Positions 33,343 through 42,716 are shown, numbered from the stretch's first letter. The stretch is DNA of 64,000 bases from Fredinandcohnia onubensis (GCF_031181385.1 NZ_JAPSKV010000001.1:640523-704522); one strand, 5' to 3'. The notes: generated by a model not told the origin, from the letters alone. Numbers and translations: made by a program.

Positions 33343-35034
33343 ATGATGAAAATAAAAACAAAATTAGGTTTTCTTGTTTCACTATTATTAGTGGCTCTAC
33401 TTTTCTCAGGCGCTTTATCAATCTATATTCAGAATGAAACTGAGAAGGCATTTAGAACATTAGAAGAAAATCAAATCTTACAATTTACTCTAAAGTCGAT
33501 AGAATACCGTTTTACAGGGATCTCAAATGACGAGAGGGCTTTTCTTCTTACTGGTGATGAAGAACTAGTCGATGGAATTGAGAAAAAGGTAAATGATTTA
33601 GAGGGATATTTTACTGAAATCAAGAACATGGGATTGGACTCCGAAAAGGAAGAGGCAGTAGAAGAAATCAAGGATAACCTACAAACTTATCTTGAAATAA
33701 ATAAAAAGGTTATACAATCATACAGAAATGGAGATCAGGAAGAAGCGCTCACGATCCATATGGAAGAACAAAGAACAATCAGAAAAGAATTGGTAGATCC
33801 ATCTGTTGAATCTCTTATAAATGAAGTTACCCAAACGATTAAACGTGACACAAAATCTTTAGAAAATAGGCAAGAAATAAGTTCAATCATATTGTATGTA
33901 GTGATTGTTATCTCAACTATTGGTGGAGTTTTGGCTTCTTTTTTAATAATAAGATCAATTGATAAACCAATAAGGATCATGAATAGGCGTTTAAAGGAAA
34001 TTGCAGAAGGTGAGGCAGACCTCACACAAGCAATTTCAATCAAATCAAAAGATGAATTAGGGGAAATGGCATCATCCTTTAATCTGATGGTTAGTAAGTT
34101 AAGAGATCTAGTAAAACAGGTAGCACTGAATGCAGAGCAAGTTGCTGCAGCTTCAGAACAATTATCAGCAAGCTCTGAAGAAACGACAAGAGCAACAGAA
34201 GTAATTGCTTCGGCTGTTCAAGAGGTAGCGGCAGGAACTGACCAACAAGTAGTTAGCTTGAATGAGACCAATCAAACGCTTAATGATTTAACCTCACTTT
34301 TAAAACAAATAGATACAAGCTCAAAGATTGTATCTAAGACATCATTCGAAGCCTCTGATAAAGCAATTGATGGTAGTACTTTAGTTTCTGGAATTATCCA
34401 TCGAATGGATGAAATCAGTCAAACTGTGAATCAGCTCTCTCAAAAAGTGAAGACGCTAGGGGAAAGCTCAAATCAAATTAACCAAATCATTGGAGTAATC
34501 ACTGGTATTGCAGAACAGACAAATCTATTAGCTTTGAATGCAGCAATCGAAGCAGCGAGGGCAGGAGAACATGGAAGAGGATTTTCAGTAGTAGCAGATG
34601 AAGTTAGAAAACTGGCAGAACAATCGTCAGTTTCTGCCCAGCAAATATCAACGCTAATTAAGGTTATTGAAACAGATACTGAGGAAACCGTACGCTCAAT
34701 GGATGACACGACAACAAAAGTTACCGATGGGATTAATTATATTCAAGACGTTGGAAGCTCATTTAATCAGATTGGGCAGGCTGTGCAAGAGGTTACCTCT
34801 CAAATTCAAGAAATTACATCCGCAGTGCATGAATTATCAGCAGGAGCGGACGAGATGGTAAAGAGTATGGAAGTGGTTGCGGTCATCACTCATCAAACCT
34901 CTGATGGCACACAAAATATGTCATCCTCTACTGAAGAACAACTTGCAGCAATGGAAGAGATAACGGCATCCTCTTCGTCATTAACCAAAATGGCAGAAGA
35001 ACTACAAGAATTGATCAAAAAGTTTAAAATTTAA
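33343..35034 (+). CDS. Methyl-accepting chemotaxis protein
   Basis: 563 residues. TM1 (about 7-27), an extracytoplasmic helical sensor of CHASE3/four-helix-bundle type (about 30-178, including [12 protein letters not shown]), TM2 (about 180-203), HAMP (about 204-257) and a long coiled-coil signalling domain. The conserved hairpin tip is [20 protein letters not shown] then [18 protein letters not shown]. It would control CheA through CheW. ATG 33343 or 33346 may be used. The ligand is unknown; the next gene is pstS, but a terminator separates them. Confidence 0.93.
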   Translation: MMKIKTKLGFLVSLLLVALLFSGALSIYIQNETEKAFRTLEENQILQFTLKSIEYRFTGISNDERAFLLTGDEELVDGIEKKVNDLEGYFTEIKNMGLDSEKEEAVEEIKDNLQTYLEINKKVIQSYRNGDQEEALTIHMEEQRTIRKELVDPSVESLINEVTQTIKRDTKSLENRQEISSIILYVVIVISTIGGVLASFLIIRSIDKPIRIMNRRLKEIAEGEADLTQAISIKSKDELGEMASSFNLMVSKLRDLVKQVALNAEQVAAASEQLSASSEETTRATEVIASAVQEVAAGTDQQVVSLNETNQTLNDLTSLLKQIDTSSKIVSKTSFEASDKAIDGSTLVSGIIHRMDEISQTVNQLSQKVKTLGESSNQINQIIGVITGIAEQTNLLALNAAIEAARAGEHGRGFSVVADEVRKLAEQSSVSAQQISTLIKVIETDTEETVRSMDDTTTKVTDGINYIQDVGSSFNQIGQAVQEVTSQIQEITSAVHELSAGADEMVKSMEVVAVITHQTSDGTQNMSSSTEEQLAAMEEITASSSSLTKMAEELQELIKKFKI

Positions 35035-35035
35035 T

Positions 35036-35062
35036 GGGACAAGGAACCTGTCCCTGTGTCCC
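35036..35062. repeat. Dispersed GGGACA/TGTCCC repeat, copy 4
   Basis: GGGACAAGGAACCTGTCCC followed by TGTGTCCC starts 2 nt after the chemotaxis gene stop codon and precedes its terminator. Confidence 0.75.
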
Positions 35063-35067
35063 AAGAG

Positions 35068-35100
35068 GCGTTAATCATAACGATTAACGCTTATTTTTAT
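35068..35100 (+). terminator. Terminator of the chemotaxis receptor gene
   Basis: GCGTTAATC (35068-35076) and GATTAACGC (35082-35090) form a perfect 9-bp stem with an ATAAC loop, followed by TTATTTTTATTTTTT. Confidence 0.9.
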
Positions 35101-35179
35101 TTTTTATTACTTCTTATTTAATAAATTTGCTTTTTAGTGGGAAATGTAAGAGTGATAAAAAATAGATAGGGTGATTTCG

Positions 35180-36139
35180 ATGAAATTTTATAAGGTGATC
35201 AATATCTTTATTGTGTCTTTATTACTCTTTGTTTTAGCTGCTTGTGGTGGTGGAGATGGTAACGGAAACGGAAACGGTGAAGGGCTAGAGGGTAGTGTTG
35301 TAATTGATGGGTCAGGAACTGTTTTTCCTTTAATGACGAGACTCGCCGAAGATTACATGATCAATGAACAGGAAAACGTTTCGGTTGAGGTAAGCCGATC
35401 TGGGACAAGTGCTGGCTTTAAAAAGTTTCTGGTTGAAGGTGGAGGAACAGATTTCAATAATGCCTCACGAAGTATAAAAGAGGAAGAGGTTACGAAAGCT
35501 GAGGAACTAGGAATTTCAGTGAAGGAATTAAAGGTGGCACTTGATGGGATAACGATTGTCGTTAATAAGGAAAATGATTGGGCAACAGAGCTTACACAAC
35601 AGGAAATCGTTGATATCTTCCTTGCGAGTGCTGGAAAAAAGAATTGGTCAGATGTGCGAGAAGGATTCCCTAATGAGCCAATAAAAACTTATGGTCCAAA
35701 CGAAAACCATGGTACATACGAATTCTTCTGGGAAACCATTATGAAAGAGCAGGATCTTGTAGAAGATATTAATCTACAGCAGGATTATGCGACTTTAGTG
35801 AGCCTAGTTACAAAGGATAAGAATGCGGTTGCGTTTTTTGGATATGGTTATTACGAGAGCAACAAGGATCAATTAAATGCGATAAAGATCGATTTTGGAA
35901 ATGGTCCGGTAGAGCCTTCTCTTGACACGATTAAAGAAGACGGTGCATATGCTCCGTTTACTCGTCCCGTATTTACCTATTTAAACGAGGGGATGGCCAA
36001 AGAGAAGCCACAGGTTCTAGACTTTGCTATCTATGCGATGAAGAATGCAGGAACTGCGGCTGCAGAAACAGGTTTTGCGCCATTACCAGAAGAGGAACTT
36101 CAAGCATCTGTTAGTTATTTAGAAGGCTTAAAACAATAG
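35180..36139 (+). CDS. pstS: Phosphate ABC transporter substrate-binding lipoprotein PstS
   Basis: 319 residues from the ATG at 35180 (AGGGTG 6 nt upstream). The lipobox is LAAC followed by a Gly/Asn-rich linker. Phosphate-binding loops are DGSGTVFPL, SRSGTSAGFKKF and NASRSIKEEE. It captures inorganic phosphate for PstCAB. I looked for PhoP boxes between 35091 and 35160 and saw only one full match (TTAATA 35118), so the usual Pho control is not evident from sequence. Confidence 0.95.
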   Translation: MKFYKVINIFIVSLLLFVLAACGGGDGNGNGNGEGLEGSVVIDGSGTVFPLMTRLAEDYMINEQENVSVEVSRSGTSAGFKKFLVEGGGTDFNNASRSIKEEEVTKAEELGISVKELKVALDGITIVVNKENDWATELTQQEIVDIFLASAGKKNWSDVREGFPNEPIKTYGPNENHGTYEFFWETIMKEQDLVEDINLQQDYATLVSLVTKDKNAVAFFGYGYYESNKDQLNAIKIDFGNGPVEPSLDTIKEDGAYAPFTRPVFTYLNEGMAKEKPQVLDFAIYAMKNAGTAAAETGFAPLPEEELQASVSYLEGLKQ

Positions 36140-36187
36140 CTAGTGCGGGTTCTCTCTTCATATCAATGGGTTAAAGGGGGATAAGGA

Positions 36188-37126
36188 ATGGGAAATGATA
36201 AGGATTTAAAAGTAAGAGAGATGATTCAAGAAAATAAGAAAAACGTAAGCATTAATAATGTGACTGAAAGATTAATGCCCAAGTTATTATTTATAATCGC
36301 ACTCATCTCAATCCTAACAACAATTGGAATCCTGTATACACTATTAAGAGAAGCCGTTTATTTTTTTAGAGATGTGCCCCTTCTTGATTTTTTTACTGGG
36401 ACTAAGTTAAAACCCTTAGGGGCTGATGCGAAATTTGGGATATTACCTTTATTAACGGGTACCGTTATTTCCTCAGCGATTGCCATGCTTGTAGCAATAC
36501 CAATTGGGCTAATGTCGGCTATTTACCTTAGCGAATACGCCTCAGATAAAGTTAGACGAACATTAAAACCCCTTTTGGAGATATTAGCTGGAATACCGAC
36601 CATTGTGTATGGTTTCTTTGCATTCACCTTTGTTACACCATTGTTACGATCGTTTATTCCTGGATTAGAACCGACTAACATCCTTAGTCCAGGGCTTGTC
36701 ATGGGAGTAATGATTATTCCAATGATTGCCTCACTTTCTGAAGATGCCATGAGTTCAGTACCCAATGCCATGAGAGAGGGGGCTTTGGCTCTAGGAGCGA
36801 CAAAGCTTGAGGTAACATGGCGTGTTATTATACCTGCGGCAATGTCTGGAATTATCGCTTCCTTTGTTCTGGGGATATCAAGAGCCATTGGTGAAACAAT
36901 GATTGTTACCATTGCAAGTGGAAGTTCAAAAAATTTCACATTTGATGTTACACAATCTATGCAAACAATGACCGCTTATATTGTAGAGGTAACTGGCGGA
37001 GAGGCAGCAGCCGGTTCAACTTTATACTATAGTTTATATGCTGTTGCAATAACGTTATTTGTCTTTACCTTAATTATGAATCTCATTGCCCAATATATCT
37101 CTAAAAAATTTAGGGAGGGGTATTAA
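36188..37126 (+). CDS. pstC: Phosphate ABC transporter permease PstC
   Basis: 312 residues with six helices and a cytoplasmic N-terminal stretch. The EAA-type loop is MREGALALGATKLEVTWRVI, and the GLMSAIYLSEYAS segment is typical of PstC. RBS AAAGGGGG lies before the ATG. It is 48 bp after pstS and 2 bp before pstA. Confidence 0.94.
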   Translation: MGNDKDLKVREMIQENKKNVSINNVTERLMPKLLFIIALISILTTIGILYTLLREAVYFFRDVPLLDFFTGTKLKPLGADAKFGILPLLTGTVISSAIAMLVAIPIGLMSAIYLSEYASDKVRRTLKPLLEILAGIPTIVYGFFAFTFVTPLLRSFIPGLEPTNILSPGLVMGVMIIPMIASLSEDAMSSVPNAMREGALALGATKLEVTWRVIIPAAMSGIIASFVLGISRAIGETMIVTIASGSSKNFTFDVTQSMQTMTAYIVEVTGGEAAAGSTLYYSLYAVAITLFVFTLIMNLIAQYISKKFREGY

Positions 37127-37128
37127 TT

Positions 37129-38013
37129 ATGAAGTATGTGGATGCTAGCCAGGTACAGAAAAAAATGAGTGCTCGACTACTGACGAACAGAATTACAAAA
37201 ATCATTTTTCTTTTAGCTACATTATTAGGACTAGTAGTTCTAGTTACATTGTTTTACCGTGTATTAGCGGATGGACTTGGCTGGATGGATGTAGATTTTC
37301 TAACCAACAAATTATCCACTGACCCTGATAGAGCTGGAATTATGGGTGCTATTTTAGGAACAGTGTGGTTAATGGTTGTCGTTGCTCCTGTAACGATGTT
37401 CCTAGGGATCGGTACAGCCATTTACTTAGAGGAATACGCAACTAAAGGGCGATTGCAATCTTTTATTCAAACGAACATTTCAAATCTAGCGGGGGTACCT
37501 TCTATCGTTTTTGGTATTCTTGGGATGACAGTCTTTGTAAGAACAATGGGTCTTGGTAATATTGTTCTAGCTGGCGGACTTACGATGTCACTTCTTGTGC
37601 TTCCTATTGTTGTGGTAGCTAGTCAAGAGGCACTCCGTGCAGTTCCCCAATTTTTGCGGGAAGCGTCCTATGGAATGGGAGCAACGAAATGGCAAACCAT
37701 TAAAAAGGTTGTGCTTCCGGCTGCAATACCAGGAATCTTAACCGGTGTTATTTTAGCATTATCTCGTGCAGTTGGTGAAACAGCTCCACTCGTTGTAATT
37801 GGAATCCCTGCTCTTTTAATCCCATTTCCAAATTCCGTTTTTGACAAGTTCACTGTTTTACCAATGCAAATTTATTATTGGACATTAGACTCAGCTTTAG
37901 TGGCTGAATATGCAAATTTAGCTGCTGCAACAATTGTGGTTTTACTACTAATACTTTTGATCATGAACTCAATTGCTGTTATCATCCGAAATAAATTTCA
38001 AAAGCGGTATTAA
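37129..38013 (+). CDS. pstA: Phosphate ABC transporter permease PstA
   Basis: 294 residues, six predicted helices. Typical segments are IYLEEYATKGRLQSFIQTNI, GVPSIVFGILG and the EAA loop REASYGMGATKWQTIKKVVL. It pairs with PstC to form the channel and with PstB for energy. RBS AGGGAGGGG lies in the end of pstC. Confidence 0.94.
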   Translation: MKYVDASQVQKKMSARLLTNRITKIIFLLATLLGLVVLVTLFYRVLADGLGWMDVDFLTNKLSTDPDRAGIMGAILGTVWLMVVVAPVTMFLGIGTAIYLEEYATKGRLQSFIQTNISNLAGVPSIVFGILGMTVFVRTMGLGNIVLAGGLTMSLLVLPIVVVASQEALRAVPQFLREASYGMGATKWQTIKKVVLPAAIPGILTGVILALSRAVGETAPLVVIGIPALLIPFPNSVFDKFTVLPMQIYYWTLDSALVAEYANLAAATIVVLLLILLIMNSIAVIIRNKFQKRY

Positions 38014-38037
38014 CTAAGCTACTGGAGGATAAAACAT

Positions 38038-38865
38038 ATGCCAGTTACTGAAAATAAGCAAAAATTTGTACAAGGTATTAATAAAAAAGAGGAAAAATCA
38101 AATAGTGAAAAGAATATTGTTTATGATACGAAAAATTTAAACCTATGGTATGGAGAAGACCAGGCCTTGAAAGAAATTAATCTTCAAATTGCAGAAAATG
38201 AAGTAACGGCTATCATTGGTCCCTCGGGGTGTGGAAAATCAACGTACCTGAAAACATTAAACAGAATGGTTGAATTAATACCCATCGTTCGTACCTCTGG
38301 GGAAATTCTGTACCGTGGGAAAAATATTTTTGACAAATCCTATCCAGTTGAAACATTACGAACAAATGTGGGAATGGTGTTTCAGAAACCAAATCCTTTT
38401 CCAAAATCGATCTATGATAACATCGCATATGGACCGCGAGTTCATGGAATCCGTAATAAGAAAATATTAGATGAAATCGTAGAAAAAAGTCTACGAGGAG
38501 CAGCTATATGGGATGAGGTCAAAGATCGTTTAAAAGAAAATGCTTATGGGATGTCTGGGGGTCAACAGCAGCGTCTATGTATTGCAAGATGTCTGGCGAT
38601 TGAACCCGATGTCATATTAATGGATGAACCAACCTCAGCACTTGATCCCATTTCTACTTTAAAAGTCGAGGATTTGATTCAAGAATTGAAAAAGAATTAC
38701 AGCATCATCATTGTGACACATAATATGCAACAAGCAGCGAGAATTTCAGAAAAAACAGCATTTTTCCTAAGTGGGGAAGTGATTGAGTTTACAAACACAA
38801 GCAAAATGTTCTCAAATCCGGATAAAAAGGAAACAGAAGACTATATTACCGGACGTTTTGGGTAA
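38038..38865 (+). CDS. pstB: Phosphate ABC transporter ATP-binding protein PstB
   Basis: 275 residues. Walker [10 protein letters not shown], signature [16 protein letters not shown], Walker [14 protein letters not shown] and switch TH in [15 protein letters not shown] are intact. The first 30 residues are a charged extension before the usual start of the domain. RBS GGAGG precedes the ATG. It is the last transporter subunit, 18 bp before phoU. Confidence 0.95.
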   Translation: MPVTENKQKFVQGINKKEEKSNSEKNIVYDTKNLNLWYGEDQALKEINLQIAENEVTAIIGPSGCGKSTYLKTLNRMVELIPIVRTSGEILYRGKNIFDKSYPVETLRTNVGMVFQKPNPFPKSIYDNIAYGPRVHGIRNKKILDEIVEKSLRGAAIWDEVKDRLKENAYGMSGGQQQRLCIARCLAIEPDVILMDEPTSALDPISTLKVEDLIQELKKNYSIIIVTHNMQQAARISEKTAFFLSGEVIEFTNTSKMFSNPDKKETEDYITGRFG

Positions 38866-38883
38866 ACAAAGGGGGGATTTACG

Positions 38884-39543
38884 ATGACAATAAGAGCGAC
38901 ATTTCAAGCAGAGTTAAATGAGCTAAAAGAAATGATTGTACAATTAGGAAATCAAGCACAAGAAGCAGTTGGACAAGCTATTGAGGCCTTAAAAAATCAA
39001 GATGTAGACAAAGCTTTAAAAATCATCGAAAATGACACTCATCTAAATATTATGGAAGAAGAAATCAATGATAAAGCAACGTTGTTAATTGCACAGCAAG
39101 CACCAGTAGCGATTGATCTTCGAAGAGTCATTGTTGCGATTAAAATCTCCTCAGACCTTGAAAGAGTAGGGGATCTAGCAGTAAATATTGCAAAATCAGT
39201 CATTCGAATCGGAACTCAACAATTGATTAAACCAATCGAAGATATACCACGAATCGCAGAGGTAGCCAGAAAAATGGTGGCAGATTCACTTATCGCATAT
39301 AGCGAGGAAGATGTGGAACTCGCCAAAAATGTCGCCAAGATTGATGACGAGGTTGATGAAGCGTATGGAAGATTAATTAAGGAATTATTAGAGCTGATGA
39401 CCCAAAAGCCTGAATATATTTCCCAAATTACACAATTGTCTTTCATTTGTAGAAATATAGAGAGAGTGGCAGATCACGCAACTAACATTTCAGAAAGCAT
39501 CCTGTATTTAATAAAAGGCAAAAGATATGATTTAAACGAATAG
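38884..39543 (+). CDS. phoU: Phosphate signalling protein PhoU
   Basis: 219 residues, two tandem three-helix PhoU repeats with the E/DxxxD metal-binding patterns: LIAQQAPVAIDLRRVIVAIK and SSDLERVGDLAVNIAKSV in the first, RNIERVADHATNISESI in the second. It links Pst transport to the PhoR sensor and to phosphate toxicity control. RBS GGGGGG precedes the ATG. It is co-transcribed with pstSCAB. Confidence 0.95.
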   Translation: MTIRATFQAELNELKEMIVQLGNQAQEAVGQAIEALKNQDVDKALKIIENDTHLNIMEEEINDKATLLIAQQAPVAIDLRRVIVAIKISSDLERVGDLAVNIAKSVIRIGTQQLIKPIEDIPRIAEVARKMVADSLIAYSEEDVELAKNVAKIDDEVDEAYGRLIKELLELMTQKPEYISQITQLSFICRNIERVADHATNISESILYLIKGKRYDLNE

Positions 39544-39570
39544 GAATAGGTCATTATTGGAGGTGCAACC

Positions 39571-39726
39571 ATGAAAGACAGGAAATCGGAAGCCGAACAA
39601 GCTAATATCAAAATTAACCAAAGACTTAACGGTGAAGACGATAAAGAATCCTTTGATGTTGATTCTCTTATAAACAATAATAACATTTCACTAGTAGTAA
39701 AAAATCAGGAAAAAGATACTGAATAA
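39571..39726 (+). CDS. Small acidic protein of 51 residues at the end of the pst operon
   Basis: The frame starts at an ATG 6 nt after GGAGGTG and encodes a charged, soluble 51-residue protein: MKDRKSEAEQANIKINQRLN, then GEDDKESFDVDSL and an Asn-rich stretch. It lies 27 bp after phoU and just before the operon terminator, so it is probably co-transcribed. No family is recognised. Confidence 0.55.
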   Translation: MKDRKSEAEQANIKINQRLNGEDDKESFDVDSLINNNNISLVVKNQEKDTE

Positions 39727-39734
39727 ATACAAAA

Positions 39735-39763
39735 AAATGCTTGGGATGCCAAGCATTTTTTTA
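39735..39763 (+). terminator. Terminator of the pst-phoU operon
   Basis: AAATGCTTGG (39735-39744) and CCAAGCATTT (39749-39758) form a perfect 10-bp stem with a GATG loop and a run of seven T. Confidence 0.93.
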
Positions 39764-39793
39764 TTTCAATCCATTTATAATTGTAAACCACAC

Positions 39794-39848
39794 TTTAAGT
39801 GTTTGTTAGTAATTCGTTAAACTGCTTTTTAAGATCAATAATTATGTT
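39794..39848 (+). promoter_or_regulatory. Weak PhoP-box-like array before the glycerophosphodiesterase gene
   Basis: Hexamers TTTAAG 39794, TTAGTA 39806, TTAAAC 39817 and TTTAAG 39828 keep an 11-12 bp period but match the PhoP consensus at only 4 or 5 of 6 positions. TATGTT (39843) is a poor -10. The evidence is spacing plus the fact that glpQ is a Pho-regulon gene in B. subtilis. Confidence 0.3.
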
Positions 39849-39894
39849 TAAATGGTAACAGATTATCTATTTAGAAACGGCAGGAAGAATTAGT

Positions 39895-40728
39895 TTGATA
39901 AAAAGATATGTGATTCTTATATTACTAATAAGCATTGGGTTTACAACAATAGCATTCGCGATATCGGAACAGAATGTTGAACCTGTTAAAGCAGGTGAAT
40001 CTATGATAATTGCACATAGAGGAGCTAGTGATCGGTTTAATGAACATACACTAACTGCTTATAAAATCGCCTCAGATGATGATGCTGATTATATAGAAAT
40101 TGACTTGCGAATGACAAAAGATGGTGAACTTGTGGCGATGCATGATGATACCATCAATCGAACGACGAATGAAACAGGGAAGGTTTCTGATTATACGTTA
40201 GAAGAACTAAAATCAATCCATACGATTTCGAATCTCGACCATCAAATTGAAGGAGAGGAAATTCCTAGTTTGCAAGAAATCTTTGATGCATTTTCTGAAA
40301 CTGAGAATTTCTATATTGAAACGAGACTCGTAAACAATCAGTTAGCTATGGAGGAGAAATTGATTGACCTCTTAAAGGAATATAACCTATTAAATAATAA
40401 ACGGGTGATCATCCAATCCTTCTCAACGAAAAGTCTAGAAAAAGTTCAATCATTAGCACCAGATATTCCACTAACCCTTTTATTTAAAAAGGGGGAATTT
40501 GATTTAAAGAAGGCCATTTCATCGAACTATCCGATTATAGGAATTGAATCAAGCGATGTAACACGCCATGTTGTGAAGAAATTGCATATAAGCGGGAAGA
40601 AAGTGCATGTTTTTTTTACGAATAGAAAAAAACAAAAAATAGAACAAAAGCGAATGAAACAATTACAAGTCGATGGTTATTTTACAGATTACATCCTTTA
40701 TACGAAGAAAATCTTACAAGAACAATAG
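39895..40728 (+). CDS. Secreted glycerophosphodiester phosphodiesterase
   Basis: 277 residues: a signal peptide (about 1-22) and one GDPD TIM-barrel domain. Catalytic segments are IAHRGASDRFNEHT (HR...E...T), YIEIDLRMTKDGELVAMHDD (E, D and H) and IETRLVNNQLAMEEKL in place of the more usual E-K/L strand. It hydrolyses glycerophosphodiesters from lipids or teichoic acid outside the cell, releasing glycerol phosphate. The start is TTG, 9 nt after AGGAAG. It follows the pst operon, which fits phosphorus scavenging. Confidence 0.88.
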   Translation: MIKRYVILILLISIGFTTIAFAISEQNVEPVKAGESMIIAHRGASDRFNEHTLTAYKIASDDDADYIEIDLRMTKDGELVAMHDDTINRTTNETGKVSDYTLEELKSIHTISNLDHQIEGEEIPSLQEIFDAFSETENFYIETRLVNNQLAMEEKLIDLLKEYNLLNNKRVIIQSFSTKSLEKVQSLAPDIPLTLLFKKGEFDLKKAISSNYPIIGIESSDVTRHVVKKLHISGKKVHVFFTNRKKQKIEQKRMKQLQVDGYFTDYILYTKKILQEQ

Positions 40729-40745
40729 TTTATGAACCTACGGAT

Positions 40746-40777
40746 AAAAAGCATTTCTTATGAGGAATGCTTTTTTT
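40746..40777 (+). terminator. Terminator of the glycerophosphodiesterase gene
   Basis: AAAAAGCATTTC (40746-40757) pairs with GGAATGCTTTTT (40764-40775) with one mismatch and runs into more T residues. The following 120 bp are very AT-rich with repeats of AAACAATAAA but no gene. Confidence 0.87.
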
Positions 40778-40901
40778 ATTTTTGCGAAAAAAACATAGGT
40801 ATTTTATAAAACAATAAAATAGATACCAAAAACAATAACTTTTTATTGTAAAACAATAAATAATATTTTATGATCAACTAGAAAATAATTCAAAATCGGA
40901 T

Positions 40902-40927
40902 GGGACACGGGGACAGGTCCCTTGTCC
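40902..40927. repeat. Dispersed GGGACA/TGTCCC repeat, copy 5 (opposite orientation)
   Basis: GGGACACGGGGACAGGTCCC followed by TTGTCCC matches the reverse complement of the copies at 28377 and 35036. It lies just upstream of the DUF817 gene. Confidence 0.72.
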
Positions 40928-40946
40928 CAAAATGGAGGTTAGGATC

Positions 40947-41756
40947 ATGAGAGCGTTGGAACAGCTTTTTCGTTTTGGGTGGGAGCAGGCCCGTTCTTGT
41001 TTGTTTCCTGTAGTTATTTTTGCCTCTTTGGCACTTACGAAGATCATACCTCTTCCAATTCTGCCACGGTATGATTGGCTGCTCATCATCTGTCTTGTGA
41101 TGCAGTGGTGGATGGTACGCTCTGGCCTTGAAACAAGGGATGAACTAAAGGTAATCACATTGTTTCACTTAATCGGGCTTGCACTTGAGCTTTTCAAGAC
41201 ACATATGGGCTCATGGTCCTATCCTGAGGAAGGGTATTTTAAAATTTTCGGCGTACCATTATATAGCGGATTCATGTATGCAGGTGTGGCGAGTTATCTT
41301 TGCCAGGCATGGAGAAGGCTTAATGTGGACCTCGTGAAGTGGCCACCATTTTGGCTAGTTGTGGCCCTTGCATCTGCAATTTATTTGAACTTTTTCTCTC
41401 ATCATTTTTGGATTGACATTCGTTGGTATCTAGCGGGGCTTGTCATAATTGTGTTTTGGAAATCATGGGTCACATACGAGATTAATGGAACGCATTACCG
41501 GATGCCCATTGCATTTTCTTTTATGTTAATCGGATTTTTTATTTGGATAGCTGAAAATATTGCAACGTTCTTTGGAGCTTGGGAATATCCCAACCAAGCC
41601 AAAGCATGGAGTCTTGTTCATTTAGGTAAGGTGAGTTCATGGGTTCTATTGGTCATTGTGAGCTTTCTGATCGTGGCAACATTGAAGCAGGTTAAAGGGA
41701 AAAACCCCAATAGGATTAATACTAGTCATTTTTATGAAAAGGAGACGATCAAATGA
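40947..41756 (+). CDS. DUF817 membrane protein (YoaT-like)
   Basis: 269 residues from the ATG 8 nt after GGAGG, with about eight hydrophobic helices. Conserved segments FHLIGLALELFKTHMGSWSY and PEEGYFKIFGVPLYSGFMYA identify the DUF817 family, which includes B. subtilis YoaT. The function is unknown. Its TGA overlaps the ATG of the next lipoprotein gene, so the two are translationally coupled. Confidence 0.85.
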   Translation: MRALEQLFRFGWEQARSCLFPVVIFASLALTKIIPLPILPRYDWLLIICLVMQWWMVRSGLETRDELKVITLFHLIGLALELFKTHMGSWSYPEEGYFKIFGVPLYSGFMYAGVASYLCQAWRRLNVDLVKWPPFWLVVALASAIYLNFFSHHFWIDIRWYLAGLVIIVFWKSWVTYEINGTHYRMPIAFSFMLIGFFIWIAENIATFFGAWEYPNQAKAWSLVHLGKVSSWVLLVIVSFLIVATLKQVKGKNPNRINTSHFYEKETIK

Positions 41757-42178
41757 AAAAACGAGTACCATTCATGCTTTTTCTACTTATATTAGTATCA
41801 GCGTGTACAGAAAACTCTGGAACTCCGATTGTGCCGAATGAAAACAATATGATTATTAAAGTAAAAAACAATGCAGATTTTGAGTTGTATGGTCTAGAAT
41901 TAGCCATTCGTAACCATTCTCAGGGTTCGGTGAATGCGGACGGATCCAAATTAGATAAAGGAGATGAACTGTTGTTTGAATTTCTCGATGAAGACTTCAA
42001 GTTAGAAGGAGAAGGCGAGCTGACAGTTTATTTGTTAACGGACAACCACATAGAAGATAATGGTGATCGAATTCCGATTAACAAAAAAGTAACCTTAAAA
42101 TTAGACAGTAATAAGGAAATTAGATTTGAACTTACTGGAGAAACAATAAGCAAAGCCGAATTAAAAAGGTTAAAATAA
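41753..42178 (+). CDS. Uncharacterised lipoprotein
   Basis: 141 residues with a lipoprotein signal (lipobox VSAC, Cys about residue 18) and a single beta-rich domain (IIKVKNNADFELYGLELAIR and EGELTVYLLTDNHIEDNG). It overlaps the DUF817 gene by 4 bp, with AAAGGAG just before its start. No domain name can be given. Confidence 0.65.
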   Translation: MKKRVPFMLFLLILVSACTENSGTPIVPNENNMIIKVKNNADFELYGLELAIRNHSQGSVNADGSKLDKGDELLFEFLDEDFKLEGEGELTVYLLTDNHIEDNGDRIPINKKVTLKLDSNKEIRFELTGETISKAELKRLK

Positions 42179-42207
42179 GTGTAAGGTTAATTGATGAGGG
42201 TGAGAAT

Positions 42208-42618
42208 ATGGCAACAACTATTACAAGAATCAATAAAGAACAAGCTTGGGAAGTAAGGCATAAAGTTATGTGGCCTGATAAAGACTTTGACTATATAAAA
42301 TTAGAAGATGATGATGTAGGGATTCATTTTGGACTTTTTAAAGACAACATGCTGAAATCAGTTGTATCTCTTTTTATAGATAACGAAGAAGCCCAATTTA
42401 GAAAGTTTGCTACACTTCAAAAGGAACAAGGTCAGGGATACGGAAGTACATTGTTGGACTACGTATTAAACGAAGCTAAGAATCGTGACCTGAAAAGAAT
42501 ATGGTGCAATGCCAGAAAGAATAAGGCTGATTTTTATAAAAAATTTGGTTTACAAGAAACTAATTATAGCTTTGTAAAAGGTGGCAAAGACTATGTGATC
42601 ATGGAGAAGCATTGGTAA
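42208..42618 (+). CDS. GNAT-family N-acetyltransferase
   Basis: 136 residues. Motif A is LQKEQGQGYGSTLLDYVLNE (Q-G-Q-G-Y-G) and motif B KRIWCNARKNKADFYKKFGL, followed by YVIMEKHW as the last strand. It resembles ElaA/YybD-like small acetyltransferases. RBS GAGGGTG lies before the ATG. Substrate unknown. Confidence 0.87.
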   Translation: MATTITRINKEQAWEVRHKVMWPDKDFDYIKLEDDDVGIHFGLFKDNMLKSVVSLFIDNEEAQFRKFATLQKEQGQGYGSTLLDYVLNEAKNRDLKRIWCNARKNKADFYKKFGLQETNYSFVKGGKDYVIMEKHW

Positions 42619-42645
42619 TTGAAATGGTGCCTTGAGTAAAGATTG

Positions 42646-42710
42646 TTAATAATTTAAGGAAAATACTTAACATATAATTAACATCCATTAAGATATTATT
42701 CGTATATACT
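42646..42710 (+). promoter_or_regulatory. Candidate PhoP-box promoter without an adjacent gene
   Basis: TTAATA 42646, TTAACA 42667, TTAACA 42678 and TTAAGA 42688 fit the PhoP hexamer (three full, one 5 of 6), with starts 21, 11 and 10 bp apart. TATACT at 42705-42710 is a good -10 and lies 11 bp after the last unit, the same distance as in the promoter at 3909. The next 80 bp end in an intrinsic terminator. Confidence 0.55.
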
Positions 42711-42716
42711 AAATAT

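Noticed and set aside
35091..35160. PhoP box upstream of pstS
   Set aside because: Only TTAATA at 35118 fits; neighbouring positions at 10-11 bp do not match, so the array cannot be supported from sequence.
40796..40870. AAACAATAAA repeats as an origin or CRISPR-like array
   Set aside because: Units are few, irregular and simply AT-rich, with no spacers of constant length and no replication gene nearby.
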